Origin: Bog-473 sp963754445
Lineage (GTDB): Bacteria; Actinomycetota; Acidimicrobiia; Acidimicrobiales; RAAP-2
DNA length: 64,000 bases
Assembly: GCA_963754445.1 (NCBI GenBank)
Contig: CAVWFT010000001.1
Coordinates: forward strand, 2,108,001-2,172,000
Direction of reading: 5' to 3'
Positions 42,067-50,965 of the stretch are shown one piece after another. Numbering within the stretch: position 1 is the first letter of the stretch; each line of letters opens with the position of its first letter. A program made the translations under genes and the position numbers. The notes under the pieces were generated by a model. The model saw only the letters and a list, made by a program, of their open reading frames with translations, was not told where the DNA came from and searched no databases.

Positions 42067-42693
42067 TCAGTTGACCGTGAAGTTGCCCGCCGTGACGGCC
42101 GTCGTCGGGTATGGGCCCCAACCCGATGAGCAGGCGCTCGAGATCGACGTGCGGAACGAGGACGTGAGCGGGGTCACCGGAGCAAACGAGCCTGCCGATG
42201 CCCCGATGGTCCCCCCGGCGGGGAAGGTGAACTTGTCCACGGGTCCACTCGGGACCCACGGCACCCCACCGGTGGTCGTGACCGTCGTCGGCGCGATCGC
42301 TGGTGTCGAGACCCAGGTGAACTTCCAGTTCGTCGTGCCCTGTGTGTCGGTCGGCAGACCTGCGCACGAATTCGTGGGATTCCAGTAGCCCGTCACGGTC
42401 AGCGTAGCGCCCGTGACGTTGATCACGGCTCCACCGCCAGTGACGCTCCCCTTGCACTTCGTCGACTTGACCTTGAATTGGAACTTGTCACCACCCGGCG
42501 TACCGGCGAGCGTGAGCTTCGGTGAGAAGGTGCCGCTCCCGGCCACCTTGCATGTGACGGTGCCCGCCGCCGTGATGGCCGCCGGGCTGACCCTCGCGGG
42601 GCGGGCCGCTCCGCTGGAACCAGGGAGTGCGAAAACTCCCGCCACGCTCAAAACCAACGTCAATGCCCCAAGCAGCCCGATCGGCTTCCGCAC
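42067..42693 (-). CDS. secreted orphan beta-rich protein
   Basis: 208 residues from a GTG at 42693. This start is preferred to 42702 because AAGGGGAGG lies eight bases before it and would overlap the earlier codon. The N-terminus VRKPIGLLGALTLVLSVAG and FALPGSSGAA is a classic signal peptide with an AxA-like cleavage region near residue 30. The mature part is rich in Thr, Ser, Gly and Val (ITAAGTVTCKVAGSGTFSPK, GAVINVTGATLTVTGYW) with four or so cysteines, which suggests a disulfide-stabilised beta sandwich. I recognise no family. It stands alone on its strand. Confidence 0.72.
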   Translation of the reverse strand: MRKPIGLLGALTLVLSVAGVFALPGSSGAARPARVSPAAITAAGTVTCKVAGSGTFSPKLTLAGTPGGDKFQFKVKSTKCKGSVTGGGAVINVTGATLTVTGYWNPTNSCAGLPTDTQGTTNWKFTWVSTPAIAPTTVTTTGGVPWVPSGPVDKFTFPAGGTIGASAGSFAPVTPLTSSFRTSISSACSSGWGPYPTTAVTAGNFTVN

Positions 42694-43088
42694 GATGGTC
42701 ACCTCCCCTTTGTCCCCCGCCAGGCCCGCTCTGAGCTTCGGGGATGCACACCCTCCGGGCCAGTCGACCCGGACCGTTGCAGCGTTAGCGCAGACACTAG
42801 GGAGCCAAATGGCCCTTGTCCACCGCCGCCCGGTCGCGCCTCGGTTGACGCGTCGTCGCTCAGTGTCGGGGTCTGACGACTCCCCGCGAGCCTGCTCGAT
42901 GGTGTGTATCGATGTCGAAGCCGTGGCCGCGGCACCAGAGCCACAATTGAGTCGACCTCACGATTGGGCGCGACGACTCTTGCCGCGACCGGATCAGCAA
43001 CCGTGGAGATCGTCTATCCCCGGGTAATCTCCCGTCGCGCGCACAAGTTTGACGGCGGTCGGCCTGGCGTCACGGAACGAGGAAGACG
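42694..43088. other. intergenic region between the secreted-protein and acyl-CoA synthetase genes
   Basis: 395 bases between divergent genes. It must carry both promoters, but no convincing -35/-10 pair or repeat stands out. The ribosome-binding site GAGGAAG of the synthetase is at the right end. Open frames here have no family features. Confidence 0.5.
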
Positions 43089-44690
43089 ATGGACCAACAT
43101 CCGGCGAGCCTGTGGGAAGCGATCTCCGATGTTGTCCCCGACCGCCTCGCGGTGATCCAGGGAGCCCGTCGATTTACGTGGGCGGAATTCGACGGACGTT
43201 CGGCGCGTGTGGCGGGAACTCTGCAGGCGCACGGCGTTGGTGCCGGCGCCAAGGTGGGCCAGCTGTTGTACAACAGCCCTGAGGTCCTCGAGAGCTACTA
43301 CGCCGCCCTGAAAATCCGGGCCGTCCCGTTCAACGTCAACTATCGCTACACCGGCGAGGAGGTGGCATACCTCCTCGCCAACGCCGAGGCCGAGGTATTG
43401 TTCTTCCACTCCAGCCTCGGAAGAGTGGTCGCCGACGCCGTGACCAAGTCGGGACCTTTGAAGTTGCTGATCGAGGTTCCGGACGACGACACGCATCTCG
43501 AGGGCAGCGTTCCCTATGGAGTGGCGCTGACCGCTGCCGAGCCGGTGCGACGCGTCCACCGTGACGGGAATGACATCACGATGATCTACACCGGTGGCAC
43601 CACGGGGATGCCCAAAGGGGTCATCTCGAAGGTCGGACCGTCCCTCGCCAACCTTCTCGAATCAATACCAGCACTCGTTGGCCGCAGGCAGCTCGACCTC
43701 GACGAAATCCCGTCGTTCACGATCGACCTCGAAGAGCCGCTCGTCTCGTTGCCGGCCTCGCCCTTGATGCACAACACCGGCCTCGGCATCGGCGTCGCCC
43801 CGGCTCTGGCCACCGGTGGGACGGTGGTCCTGCTCGAGGGCCGTCGCTTCGACGCCGCCGCCCTCTGGGACACCGTGGCCTCAGAGCGGGTCAACGCCAT
43901 CACCGTCGTCGGCGATCCCTTCGCTCGGCCCATGCTGGCGGCACTCGACGAAGACCCGTCCCGCGACCTGACCTGTGTGCGGTTCATATCGTCGTCTGGC
44001 GCGATGTTCTCCACCGAGGTGAAGGCCGGACTCCTCGAACATCTGCCGCAGGCCGTCATCATCGACCTCATCGCGGCGACCGAGGGGACGATGGGAATGT
44101 CGATCTCGACCGCGGATTCGCCGGCTCCGACCGGACGGTTCCGTCCGTCTCGTGGCGTCATGGTGATCTCGGAGGACGGGCAGCGGGTCGAACCAGGCTC
44201 GGGCCAGGCGGGGCTCGTGGCGCTTCCCGGGGGTGCGGAGGGCTATTACAAGGACGACGTCAAGACGGCGTCCACGTTCCGCACCTTCGACGGACAACGC
44301 TTCACCATTCCCGGCGACTACGCCACGGTGGAGGCCGACGGCACCCTCGTCCTCCTCGGCCGTGGGTCACAATGCATCAACACTGCCGGAGAGAAGGTCT
44401 ACCCCGAGGAGGTCGAAGAGATCCTCAAGGCGCTCCCCTGGGTCGAAGACGCGCTCGTCTTCGGGGTGGATGACGAACGCTACGGGCAGAAGGTTGCCGC
44501 CATCCTCTCGCGGACCCCCGGCAGCGACGAGCCGCTCGAATCGATACTGGCCGCCGCACGCCAGACGCTCGCCTCCTACAAGGTGCCCCGGGTCGCCCTT
44601 GTCGTCGACGTCGTACCGCGGACGCAGGTCGGCAAGGCCGACTACCCCTCGGCACGCCGGATTCTCGAGGCGGGGGCCGGTTCTCAGTAG
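43089..44690 (+). CDS. acyl-CoA synthetase (AMP-binding, FadD-like)
   Basis: 533 residues, intact, with ATG after GAGGAAG. Adenylate-forming motifs: ITMIYTGGTTGMPKGV (P-loop, about residue 165), VRFISSSGAMFSTEVKAGLL, IDLIAATEGTMGMSIS, FTIPGDYATVEADGTLVLLG (the GD motif), GRGSQCINTAGEKVYPEEVE and the late catalytic Lys region PRTQVGKADYPSARRIL. It activates a carboxylic acid to its CoA thioester with ATP. Similarity in layout to FadD17/FadD19-type ligases of actinobacteria would fit a bulky or steroid-like side chain, but the substrate is not readable. Confidence 0.9.
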   Translation: MDQHPASLWEAISDVVPDRLAVIQGARRFTWAEFDGRSARVAGTLQAHGVGAGAKVGQLLYNSPEVLESYYAALKIRAVPFNVNYRYTGEEVAYLLANAEAEVLFFHSSLGRVVADAVTKSGPLKLLIEVPDDDTHLEGSVPYGVALTAAEPVRRVHRDGNDITMIYTGGTTGMPKGVISKVGPSLANLLESIPALVGRRQLDLDEIPSFTIDLEEPLVSLPASPLMHNTGLGIGVAPALATGGTVVLLEGRRFDAAALWDTVASERVNAITVVGDPFARPMLAALDEDPSRDLTCVRFISSSGAMFSTEVKAGLLEHLPQAVIIDLIAATEGTMGMSISTADSPAPTGRFRPSRGVMVISEDGQRVEPGSGQAGLVALPGGAEGYYKDDVKTASTFRTFDGQRFTIPGDYATVEADGTLVLLGRGSQCINTAGEKVYPEEVEEILKALPWVEDALVFGVDDERYGQKVAAILSRTPGSDEPLESILAAARQTLASYKVPRVALVVDVVPRTQVGKADYPSARRILEAGAGSQ

Positions 44691-44721
44691 GACGATCGAG
44701 CGACTCGTGCCCGGGTCGTCA

Positions 44722-44735
44722 ATTTAGTACTAAAT
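44722..44735. promoter_or_regulatory. perfect 14-base AT-rich palindrome upstream of the ECF sigma gene
   Basis: ATTTAGTACTAAAT is a perfect palindrome in an otherwise GC-rich gap, followed by the tandem TACACTACACT (44735-44745), either copy of which could be a -10. It lies about 90 bases before the sigma-factor start. A dimeric repressor site is the likely reading. Confidence 0.5.
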
Positions 44736-44821
44736 ACACTACACTGGGCCGGGTCGTGCCCTTCTGGCTCGACACCTGACGGTGGAGATGCGGATTGGCG
44801 ACCTGGGCACGTGAAGGACCG

Positions 44822-45430
44822 ATGGTCCTGGCGGAATACACCGACCCACAGCTCGTGGAGGCACTCACGCTCCATCATGATCACGCTCTCGCCGAGCTCT
44901 ACCGACGGCATTCGGGCTCGCTGTCATCGACAGCCCGACGAGCCCTTGGCGACGCGTCGGCGTGCGACGATGTCGTCGCAGAGGTCTTTCTCGCACTGTG
45001 GTTGAGGCCAGAGCTCTTTGATCCGAGGCGTGGCAGTCTGCTCGGATATCTTCGGCTGAAAGCACGAGGACGAAGCATCGATCTGGTCCGATCGGACGTT
45101 GCAAGGGCTCGACGTGAACGCAACGAGTCCTTTTCGAACGAACAATTCGATAGCGGACCAGATTTGGAGTTCCTTGCGGCTGAATCCTCAGCGCGGACGC
45201 GGCACGCCCTTGCATCCCTTTCGCCGCGTGAGCGAGAGCCCATCGAGCTCGCCTTTTTTCAGGACATGACGTACAAGGATGTGGCGAGCGTTCTCGAACT
45301 ACCCGAAGGAACGGTCAAAGCACGGATTCGGAATGGACTTCGCCAGATCAGATGCCGCTACGAGACTGAAGATAGGTGGACGTCTCACCAAGATTCGTTC
45401 GTCAACTCGACTGACGAACTTCACAGTTGA
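44822..45430 (+). CDS. ECF-type RNA polymerase sigma factor
   Basis: 202 residues. ATG at 44822 is chosen for GAAGGA just upstream. Region 2: LHHDHALAELYRRHSGSLSS, ACDDVVAEVFLALWLRPELF and GSLLGYLRLKARGRSIDLVR. Region 4: LSPREREPIELAFFQDMTYK, DVASVLELPEGTVKARIRNG and LRQIR. No region 3, as usual for ECF factors. No anti-sigma gene is adjacent: the next gene is convergent. It may redirect polymerase to an unknown stress or catabolic regulon. Confidence 0.87.
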   Translation: MVLAEYTDPQLVEALTLHHDHALAELYRRHSGSLSSTARRALGDASACDDVVAEVFLALWLRPELFDPRRGSLLGYLRLKARGRSIDLVRSDVARARRERNESFSNEQFDSGPDLEFLAAESSARTRHALASLSPREREPIELAFFQDMTYKDVASVLELPEGTVKARIRNGLRQIRCRYETEDRWTSHQDSFVNSTDELHS

Positions 45431-45478
45431 CGATTACACCGGGCGGATTCTGAGCGCGGCGTCGCCTGGCGCCTGACG

Positions 45479-48343
45479 TCAGCTCGCCGTCACAGGGACG
45501 AAATCGGGGCGACGGTCGGCGGCCGAGGCCGCGAGCAGGGCCTGGATCTTGGCCGCAGCGACCGGCTTGGCCAGGAGAAATCCCTGGCCGGCGTCGCACG
45601 CCTGCGCGCTGAGCTCGAGCAGCTGTGCGTCGTCCTCGATGCCCTCGGCCAGCGTCTTGAGGCCGAGCGTGCGGCCGAGCTCGACGAAGCTGTGCACGAT
45701 GGCAGTGGCCTGGGGCGAGTCGGCCATCGCGGAGACGAAGGAGCGGTCGATCTTCAGCACGTCGACCGGCAGTTGCCGGAGGTAGGACATCGACGAGTAC
45801 TCGCGGCCGAAGTCGTCGATGGCCACCCTGACACCCATCGCGCGGATTTCCTTCAGGCGAGCGGCAGAGAGAGCCAGGTCGTGCATCAGCGCCGTCTCGG
45901 TGATCTCGATGATCAGCGTCTGCGGCGGGAGTCCGGTTCGCTCGAGGACCTCGGTGAGTTCGTCGAGGAAGGCGCCCGACTCGAGCTGGACGGCCGAGAC
46001 GTTGACGGACATATCGAGCGTCCGACCTTGTCCTTGCCAGATGACGGCTTGGCTGCAGGCCTGCTCCAGGACGAAGCGCCCCACTTCGATGATGAGACCG
46101 TTGGATTCGAGCACGGGTATGAACTCGTCCGGGCCGACGAGGCCCCGCTCCGGGTGCTTCCAGCGCAACAGGGCCTCCACGCCGATCAGCTCGATGTCGG
46201 GCAGGCTGAAGACCGGTTGGTAGACCATGGAGAACTCGCCGCGCTCGAGCGCGTGCTCGAGATCGGCTTGGAGCTTGCGTCGCTCGTGGACGAGCAAGCC
46301 CATCTGGGGGTCGTAGATCACCATCCGGTTCCTGCCGCCACCCTTCGCCTGATAGAGGGCGATATCGGCGTTGCGCGACAGCTCTTCGGGGCTCGAGCAA
46401 CCGAGAGCCAGACCGATGCTGCCCGTGACGATGAGCGATTCGGGGCAGGCAGCCGGATGGAAAGGTTCGCGCAGTGCCCGCAGGATGCGTTCGCCGATGT
46501 GCGCCGGGCCACCCTCCGCGGGCGAGCCTTCGAGAAGGATGATGAACTCGTCGCCACCAATGCGTCCGACGGTGTCGCAGTCGCGCACCGTTCTCGAGAG
46601 CCGGTCGGCGACCAACTGGAGCAGCTCGTCCCCGGCACCATGACCGAAGGTGTCGTTGACATCCTTGAACCCGTCCAGGTCGACGAACATGACCGCCACG
46701 TGGTTGGCGTGACGTCGCGCGTGCTTGAGCAAATGCTCCGCCCGGTCGGCGATCAACGCCCGGTTGGGAAGGCCCGTCAGAGGATCATGCAGCGCCTGGT
46801 GACGGATCTCGTCCACGAGGCGGCTGTTGCGGATCGCCGTGGCCGCTTGGCCGGCCAGGCCCCGGAGGCGCTCCTCGAGCTCGGGGCTGGACGCCAGGCG
46901 ACCCGGACCTTCGACGACGGCGGCGACGATGATGCCAACGCATTGACCGTCGATCCGGATCGGGAGGCTCACCGCGCCGACCGAACCCGTCGCCGACATC
47001 AAGCGAGCCGTCGCCGAGGAAGGTGCGGCCGAGTTGAGCTCGACAAAGCTCAACGTATCGTCGACGATCCCAACCGGATCGAGAGGAGTGCCGATGAGCG
47101 TCTGCGCCAAGTCAGGCGGGTAGCCGTGACAGGCCGACACGTGGGCCCGTCCGGAATCGTCTACCAGGACGACGAGGGAACGGTCGCAGTCGAGCACCCT
47201 CGGAACGGCCCGAGCCAGGCGGTCCGCCGCGTCGCTCTGGGTGAACACCGCGCCCAGGTCGGCGGACAACTCCAGGAGTGCCGTCGCGGTGTGGGCCTGA
47301 CGGCGGGCCTCGCCGAGCGCTGAGGCCGAGTCCAACGCGGCGGCAGCCAACCGGCCGTACGACGCCACCGCCTCCTCTTCGAAGGGGCGGAAGCTTCGTC
47401 CCTGTTCGATCAAGATGATCGACCCGTAGCGCATGACATCGGATTCGACTGGGATCGCAAGCTGACCGTCCAGGCCGACGGCGACACGCTCTATCACCGA
47501 CGGTGCGTCGATGTCGGCCGCCGACGACACCAGGCGGGGAACGACTCGCTGGCCCGGAAGGTGCAGCAACCAGCCCGGCGCTCGAACCGTCTTTGCCGCC
47601 GAGCGGGCGATCCTGCTGAGCGTCAGGCCGATGTCGGAGGTGGACACGAGATCGACGAGGCTGGCCTGAATGGACTCGAGACGCGTCTGGTAGAACGCGA
47701 GACGCCGATTGGCCGCGTCGAGCTCATGGCGCAGCGACGATTGTTCCGACGAGGGTCGGTTCAGTTCGATCAGGTGCCGGCAGGCCGGCGCCCCGTCACA
47801 CTGGCACTCCAGCTCGCTCACCGTGCCAGGAGGCAAGCCGAAGAGCCTCGGTGCCATGGCCAGCAATCCCTGGGCGTACCAACAGAACTCCTTGAAAGGT
47901 TCGAAGCCCTCCCTGAAGGCGGTGCCGGCGACCAAGATGCCGTCTTCGAGCTTCTCGACGCCTTTCGAGACGCTGATCGTCGACATGCCGAGCGACGTTC
48001 CGCTCGCCCCCGACTCGATCAAGAGTGCCTCCACGGACTCGAGACCCTGAATCGTGAGCGCGGTCTCGGCTCCCCAGGAGATCATCTCGGTGCTGGGGCC
48101 TACCGAGCGCAGACCAGCTTCTCCGACCCGTGCAGCCGCCGCCTCGAGCAGGCTCCGAAACTGCCAATAGGAGCTCCAACTCGAGTCGTCACGCAACAGC
48201 TCGTGCGGTCTCTGTTCACCGGCGCTCTCGAGAACCTCCCGCGCTCCCCGCTCCCCTAGCTCCGTGACGAGGTAGTCCAAGAGTAGGTGCGTGTGGAACC
48301 CCCCGAAGTGCTGCAGGGAAGTGACGTGGTCGTCCTGTGTCAC
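45479..48343 (-). CDS. V4R-GAF-GAF-GGDEF-EAL cyclic-di-GMP receptor protein
   Basis: 954 residues, intact. Residues 1-195 look like a V4R (4-vinyl reductase-like) sensory domain, ending in the cysteine motif ELECQCDGAPACRH (180-190). A short coiled coil follows, then two GAF domains (about 236-350 and 355-510). The GGDEF domain (about 525-680) keeps RIGGDEFIIL near 598. The EAL domain (about 690-940) keeps GVEALLRWKHP, IEITETALM, VLKIDRSFV, TLAEGIED and GQGFLLAKP. Loop 6 reads DDFGREYSSMSYL instead of the usual DDFGTGYSS, which may weaken phosphodiesterase activity. No membrane segment: a cytoplasmic sensor. Confidence 0.92.
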   Translation of the reverse strand: MTQDDHVTSLQHFGGFHTHLLLDYLVTELGERGAREVLESAGEQRPHELLRDDSSWSSYWQFRSLLEAAAARVGEAGLRSVGPSTEMISWGAETALTIQGLESVEALLIESGASGTSLGMSTISVSKGVEKLEDGILVAGTAFREGFEPFKEFCWYAQGLLAMAPRLFGLPPGTVSELECQCDGAPACRHLIELNRPSSEQSSLRHELDAANRRLAFYQTRLESIQASLVDLVSTSDIGLTLSRIARSAAKTVRAPGWLLHLPGQRVVPRLVSSAADIDAPSVIERVAVGLDGQLAIPVESDVMRYGSIILIEQGRSFRPFEEEAVASYGRLAAAALDSASALGEARRQAHTATALLELSADLGAVFTQSDAADRLARAVPRVLDCDRSLVVLVDDSGRAHVSACHGYPPDLAQTLIGTPLDPVGIVDDTLSFVELNSAAPSSATARLMSATGSVGAVSLPIRIDGQCVGIIVAAVVEGPGRLASSPELEERLRGLAGQAATAIRNSRLVDEIRHQALHDPLTGLPNRALIADRAEHLLKHARRHANHVAVMFVDLDGFKDVNDTFGHGAGDELLQLVADRLSRTVRDCDTVGRIGGDEFIILLEGSPAEGGPAHIGERILRALREPFHPAACPESLIVTGSIGLALGCSSPEELSRNADIALYQAKGGGRNRMVIYDPQMGLLVHERRKLQADLEHALERGEFSMVYQPVFSLPDIELIGVEALLRWKHPERGLVGPDEFIPVLESNGLIIEVGRFVLEQACSQAVIWQGQGRTLDMSVNVSAVQLESGAFLDELTEVLERTGLPPQTLIIEITETALMHDLALSAARLKEIRAMGVRVAIDDFGREYSSMSYLRQLPVDVLKIDRSFVSAMADSPQATAIVHSFVELGRTLGLKTLAEGIEDDAQLLELSAQACDAGQGFLLAKPVAAAKIQALLAASAADRRPDFVPVTAS

Positions 48344-48499
48344 GTAGCAGTCTCGTCACCAACGCTGGGCAACTTAAGACAAGGATTGATCCACGATCCG
48401 GGCTCGTGACTACGGTGCGGCGAAGCGCCCAGGAAATGGACCCTGACCTGCCCGAAATCGGCCAGTCGGGCCTGGGTCCCTCTAGTAGGTTCCCTGCCG

Positions 48500-49351
48500 A
48501 TGACCGACCTTCCTGACCCACGCGGAGTAGCCCTGGTCACCGGCGCCAGCCGGGGCATCGGCAAGGCCATCGCCGTACACCTGGCACGCGCCGGCTTCGA
48601 CGTCGCCCTCGGTGCCCGGACGGTCCACGACGGCGAGCAGCGGGAGCACTCGTCGACCGTTTCGAAATCGGACACCAGGGCCCTGCCCGGGTCATTGGAC
48701 TCCACCGCCGCCCTCGTCGAAGAGCTCGGCCGACGGGCCCTGCCGGTCTACCTCGATCTCCTCGACCGGGATTCGCTGGCCGTGGCCACGGCAACGGTCC
48801 TCGAACAATGGGGACGCATCGACGTCTTGGTCAACAACGGTCGCTATGTCGGACCGGGTCACATGGACCAGATCCTCGACACGCCAATCGAGCTGATCGA
48901 CCGGCACCTCGAAGCCAATGTGATCGCCCCGATCATCCTCGCGAAACTCGTGCTCCCGCAGATGGTCGAGCGCGGCGCCGGCGTCATCATCAACCTCGCC
49001 TCGGCGTCGGGAGCAATGGATCCACCGTCACCGGCCGGGCAGGGCGGTTGGGGGCTCGGCTATGGGGCGTCGAAAGCCGCTTTGCATCGACTGGCGGGCA
49101 TCGTTGCCGTCGAACTGGCGGATTCGGGCATCCTGGCCTTCAATCTCAGTCCCGGGTTCATCGCCACCGAGCGCATCGCCCTCGACATGGCCGAATTCGG
49201 CTTCGACGTCAACAAGGGTGCTCCTGCCGACGTGGTGGGTGCCGTGGCGGCGTGGCTGGCCACCTCGACCGACGCGGCGGGCCGCAACGGGCAATGGATC
49301 GAGGCCCAGCCGCTGTGTCAAGAGCTGGCCCTGCTTCCCGGCTGGCCCTAG
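48500..49351 (+). CDS. short-chain dehydrogenase/reductase
   Basis: 283 residues, intact. Cofactor motif VALVTGASRGIGKAIAVHLA, then IDVLVNNGRYVGPGHM (NNG), VIINLASASGAMDPPSPAGQ and the catalytic YGASKAALHRLAGIVAVEL, and FNLSPGFIATERIALDMAEF. An insertion of about 25 residues after residue 40 (HDGEQREHSSTVSKSDTRAL) is longer than in most SDRs and resembles that in hydroxysteroid/Hsd-like actinobacterial members. First gene of a plus-strand run with a TetR regulator, a cyclase and a SnoaL-like protein. Confidence 0.88.
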   Translation: MTDLPDPRGVALVTGASRGIGKAIAVHLARAGFDVALGARTVHDGEQREHSSTVSKSDTRALPGSLDSTAALVEELGRRALPVYLDLLDRDSLAVATATVLEQWGRIDVLVNNGRYVGPGHMDQILDTPIELIDRHLEANVIAPIILAKLVLPQMVERGAGVIINLASASGAMDPPSPAGQGGWGLGYGASKAALHRLAGIVAVELADSGILAFNLSPGFIATERIALDMAEFGFDVNKGAPADVVGAVAAWLATSTDAAGRNGQWIEAQPLCQELALLPGWP

Positions 49352-49384
49352 GCCGGTCGCGCGCCACCACTACTGTCACCGCCA

Positions 49385-50017
49385 ATGGCCGAGTCGGCAT
49401 CCACCCGCGATCTCCTCATCGATGCCGCCGCTCGTCTCTTCGCCGAGCGTGGTGTCGACAACGTCTCCATCGCTGAGATCGTGCGCGCCGCCGATCAGCG
49501 CAACATGTCGGCGGTGCACTACCACTTCGGAAGCCGTGACGAGGTCCTCCGCGCCGTACTGGAGCGACACATTCCGGAGCTGGCGGCCCGGCGGTCCACG
49601 CTGCTCGAGCACGCGCGATCCCGTCCCGCACGCGACGCGCGATCGGCCGCAGAGGCGATCGTCCGCCCGGTCACGGAGTTCGCACAGGGCGGGTGGCGTC
49701 AGCGGGCCTATCTGCAGATCGGCTCCGAGCTCGCAGGGGCGGTCGACCGACTGACTCCCCCGGTCCGGGAAGTCCTCAAACGCACGGCCGGTCACGAGGC
49801 GTGGGTTCTCCTCCGACAGCGCTGCCCGAAGATCCCCTCGGACCTCTGGATCACGCGCCAGGAGATCTGCATCGTGTTCATCGGCAGGGCCGCCGCCGAT
49901 CGGGCCCGCCAACTCGACCATGTCGGACGGGCACGGGTGCTCTCCGACGACCGCTTCGTGGACAACCTGGTCGAGATGGTGCTCGGCGCCATGAAGGCAC
50001 CCCACCGGGCCAGCTGA
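49385..50017 (+). CDS. TetR family transcriptional regulator
   Basis: 210 residues, intact. DNA-binding domain STRDLLIDAAARLFAERGVD, NVSIAEIVRAADQRNMSAVH and YHFGSRDEVLRAVLERHI. The C-terminal domain (FAQGGWRQRAYLQIGSELAG, TRQEICIVFIGRAAADRARQ) is of the type found in large AcrR-like members. It lies 33 bases after the SDR and 12 bases before the cyclase gene, so it is inside the operon it probably regulates. Confidence 0.87.
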   Translation: MAESASTRDLLIDAAARLFAERGVDNVSIAEIVRAADQRNMSAVHYHFGSRDEVLRAVLERHIPELAARRSTLLEHARSRPARDARSAAEAIVRPVTEFAQGGWRQRAYLQIGSELAGAVDRLTPPVREVLKRTAGHEAWVLLRQRCPKIPSDLWITRQEICIVFIGRAAADRARQLDHVGRARVLSDDRFVDNLVEMVLGAMKAPHRAS

Positions 50018-50029
50018 CAAGCTGGATCC

Positions 50030-50965
50030 ATGGCACGCGAGTACGACGTCCCGACGACGGAAGCCCTCGATCAGATGTACGAAACGCTTCGAACTTGGGG
50101 GCAATGGGGACCCGAGGACGAGCGCGGTGCGCTCAACTACCTCACCGAGGAGCACGCCAAGACGGCCAGCCATTGCGTGGCGGAGGGCACCTCCATCAGC
50201 CTGGCGCACGACCTGGCCACCGACCCGCTTCCCGAGGATCCACACCCGGTCCAACATCACATGCTGGCCTCGGGGGATGCCCGCGATTCCAACGGTATTC
50301 CGGGCTACGAGGCAGCCCGGGACCATCTCTCCCTCGACATTCATGGCCTCCATACGACGCACGTCGATGCCCTTTCCCACATGTTCGTGCGGGGAGAGAT
50401 GTACGGGGGACGTCCGGCCAGTGACGTCAGGAGCGACGGCGCCCGCTTCAACACGGTGCTCTCCATGGCCGACGGCGTCGTCGGGAGGGGCGTGCTCCTC
50501 GACATCCCCCGGGCCATCGGATGCGATTTCCTCGACACGGGAGACGTCGTGACGGTGGCGGACCTCGAGGCAGCCGAAGCGGCGCAGAACGTGCGCGTCG
50601 GGGAAGGGGACGTCCTGCTGGTCGGACTGGGGAGAGAGGCACGGCGCGTGGCGAAGAAGGGCTTCGACGGGTTCTCGGGTCTGCATGCCGAGTGCCTGCC
50701 CTGGCTGCACGAGCGCAAGATCGCCCTGCTGGGCAGCGACGGGATCTCCGATCCGATGCCCTTCGTCGGAACGCCCGAATGGCCCTTTCCCGTCCATCAG
50801 ATCGGGATCACCGCCATGGGGCTCCACCTCATCGACAACGTTGCCCTGGCCCGATTGTCACAGCACTGTGCGGCGATCGGACGGTGGGACTTTCTCTTCT
50901 TGTTGAGCCCACTGCGCATCACCCGCGGGACCGGATGCCCGGTCAATCCCGTTGCCGTCCTGTGA
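50030..50965 (+). CDS. cyclase family protein (kynurenine-formamidase-like metal hydrolase)
   Basis: 311 residues. The family's metal motif appears as LHTTHVDALSHMFVRGEMYG (HxTHxDxxxH, about residues 108-117), preceded by DHLSLDIHG and followed by GRGVLLDIPRAIG and FPVHQIGITAMGLHLIDNVA. The N-terminus WGQWGPEDERGALNYLTEEH is characteristic of long bacterial members annotated as cyclase. They hydrolyse amide or lactone bonds; the substrate is unknown. Its stop overlaps the next gene's GTG (GTGA). Confidence 0.88.
   Translation: MAREYDVPTTEALDQMYETLRTWGQWGPEDERGALNYLTEEHAKTASHCVAEGTSISLAHDLATDPLPEDPHPVQHHMLASGDARDSNGIPGYEAARDHLSLDIHGLHTTHVDALSHMFVRGEMYGGRPASDVRSDGARFNTVLSMADGVVGRGVLLDIPRAIGCDFLDTGDVVTVADLEAAEAAQNVRVGEGDVLLVGLGREARRVAKKGFDGFSGLHAECLPWLHERKIALLGSDGISDPMPFVGTPEWPFPVHQIGITAMGLHLIDNVALARLSQHCAAIGRWDFLFLLSPLRITRGTGCPVNPVAVL

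Noticed and set aside
45692..47323. 543-codon open frame on the plus strand
   Set aside because: Antisense to the GGDEF-EAL gene. Composition is Arg/Asp/Val-rich mirror coding with no motif.
49376..50827. 483-codon open frame on the minus strand
   Set aside because: Antisense to the TetR and cyclase genes, both clearly real.
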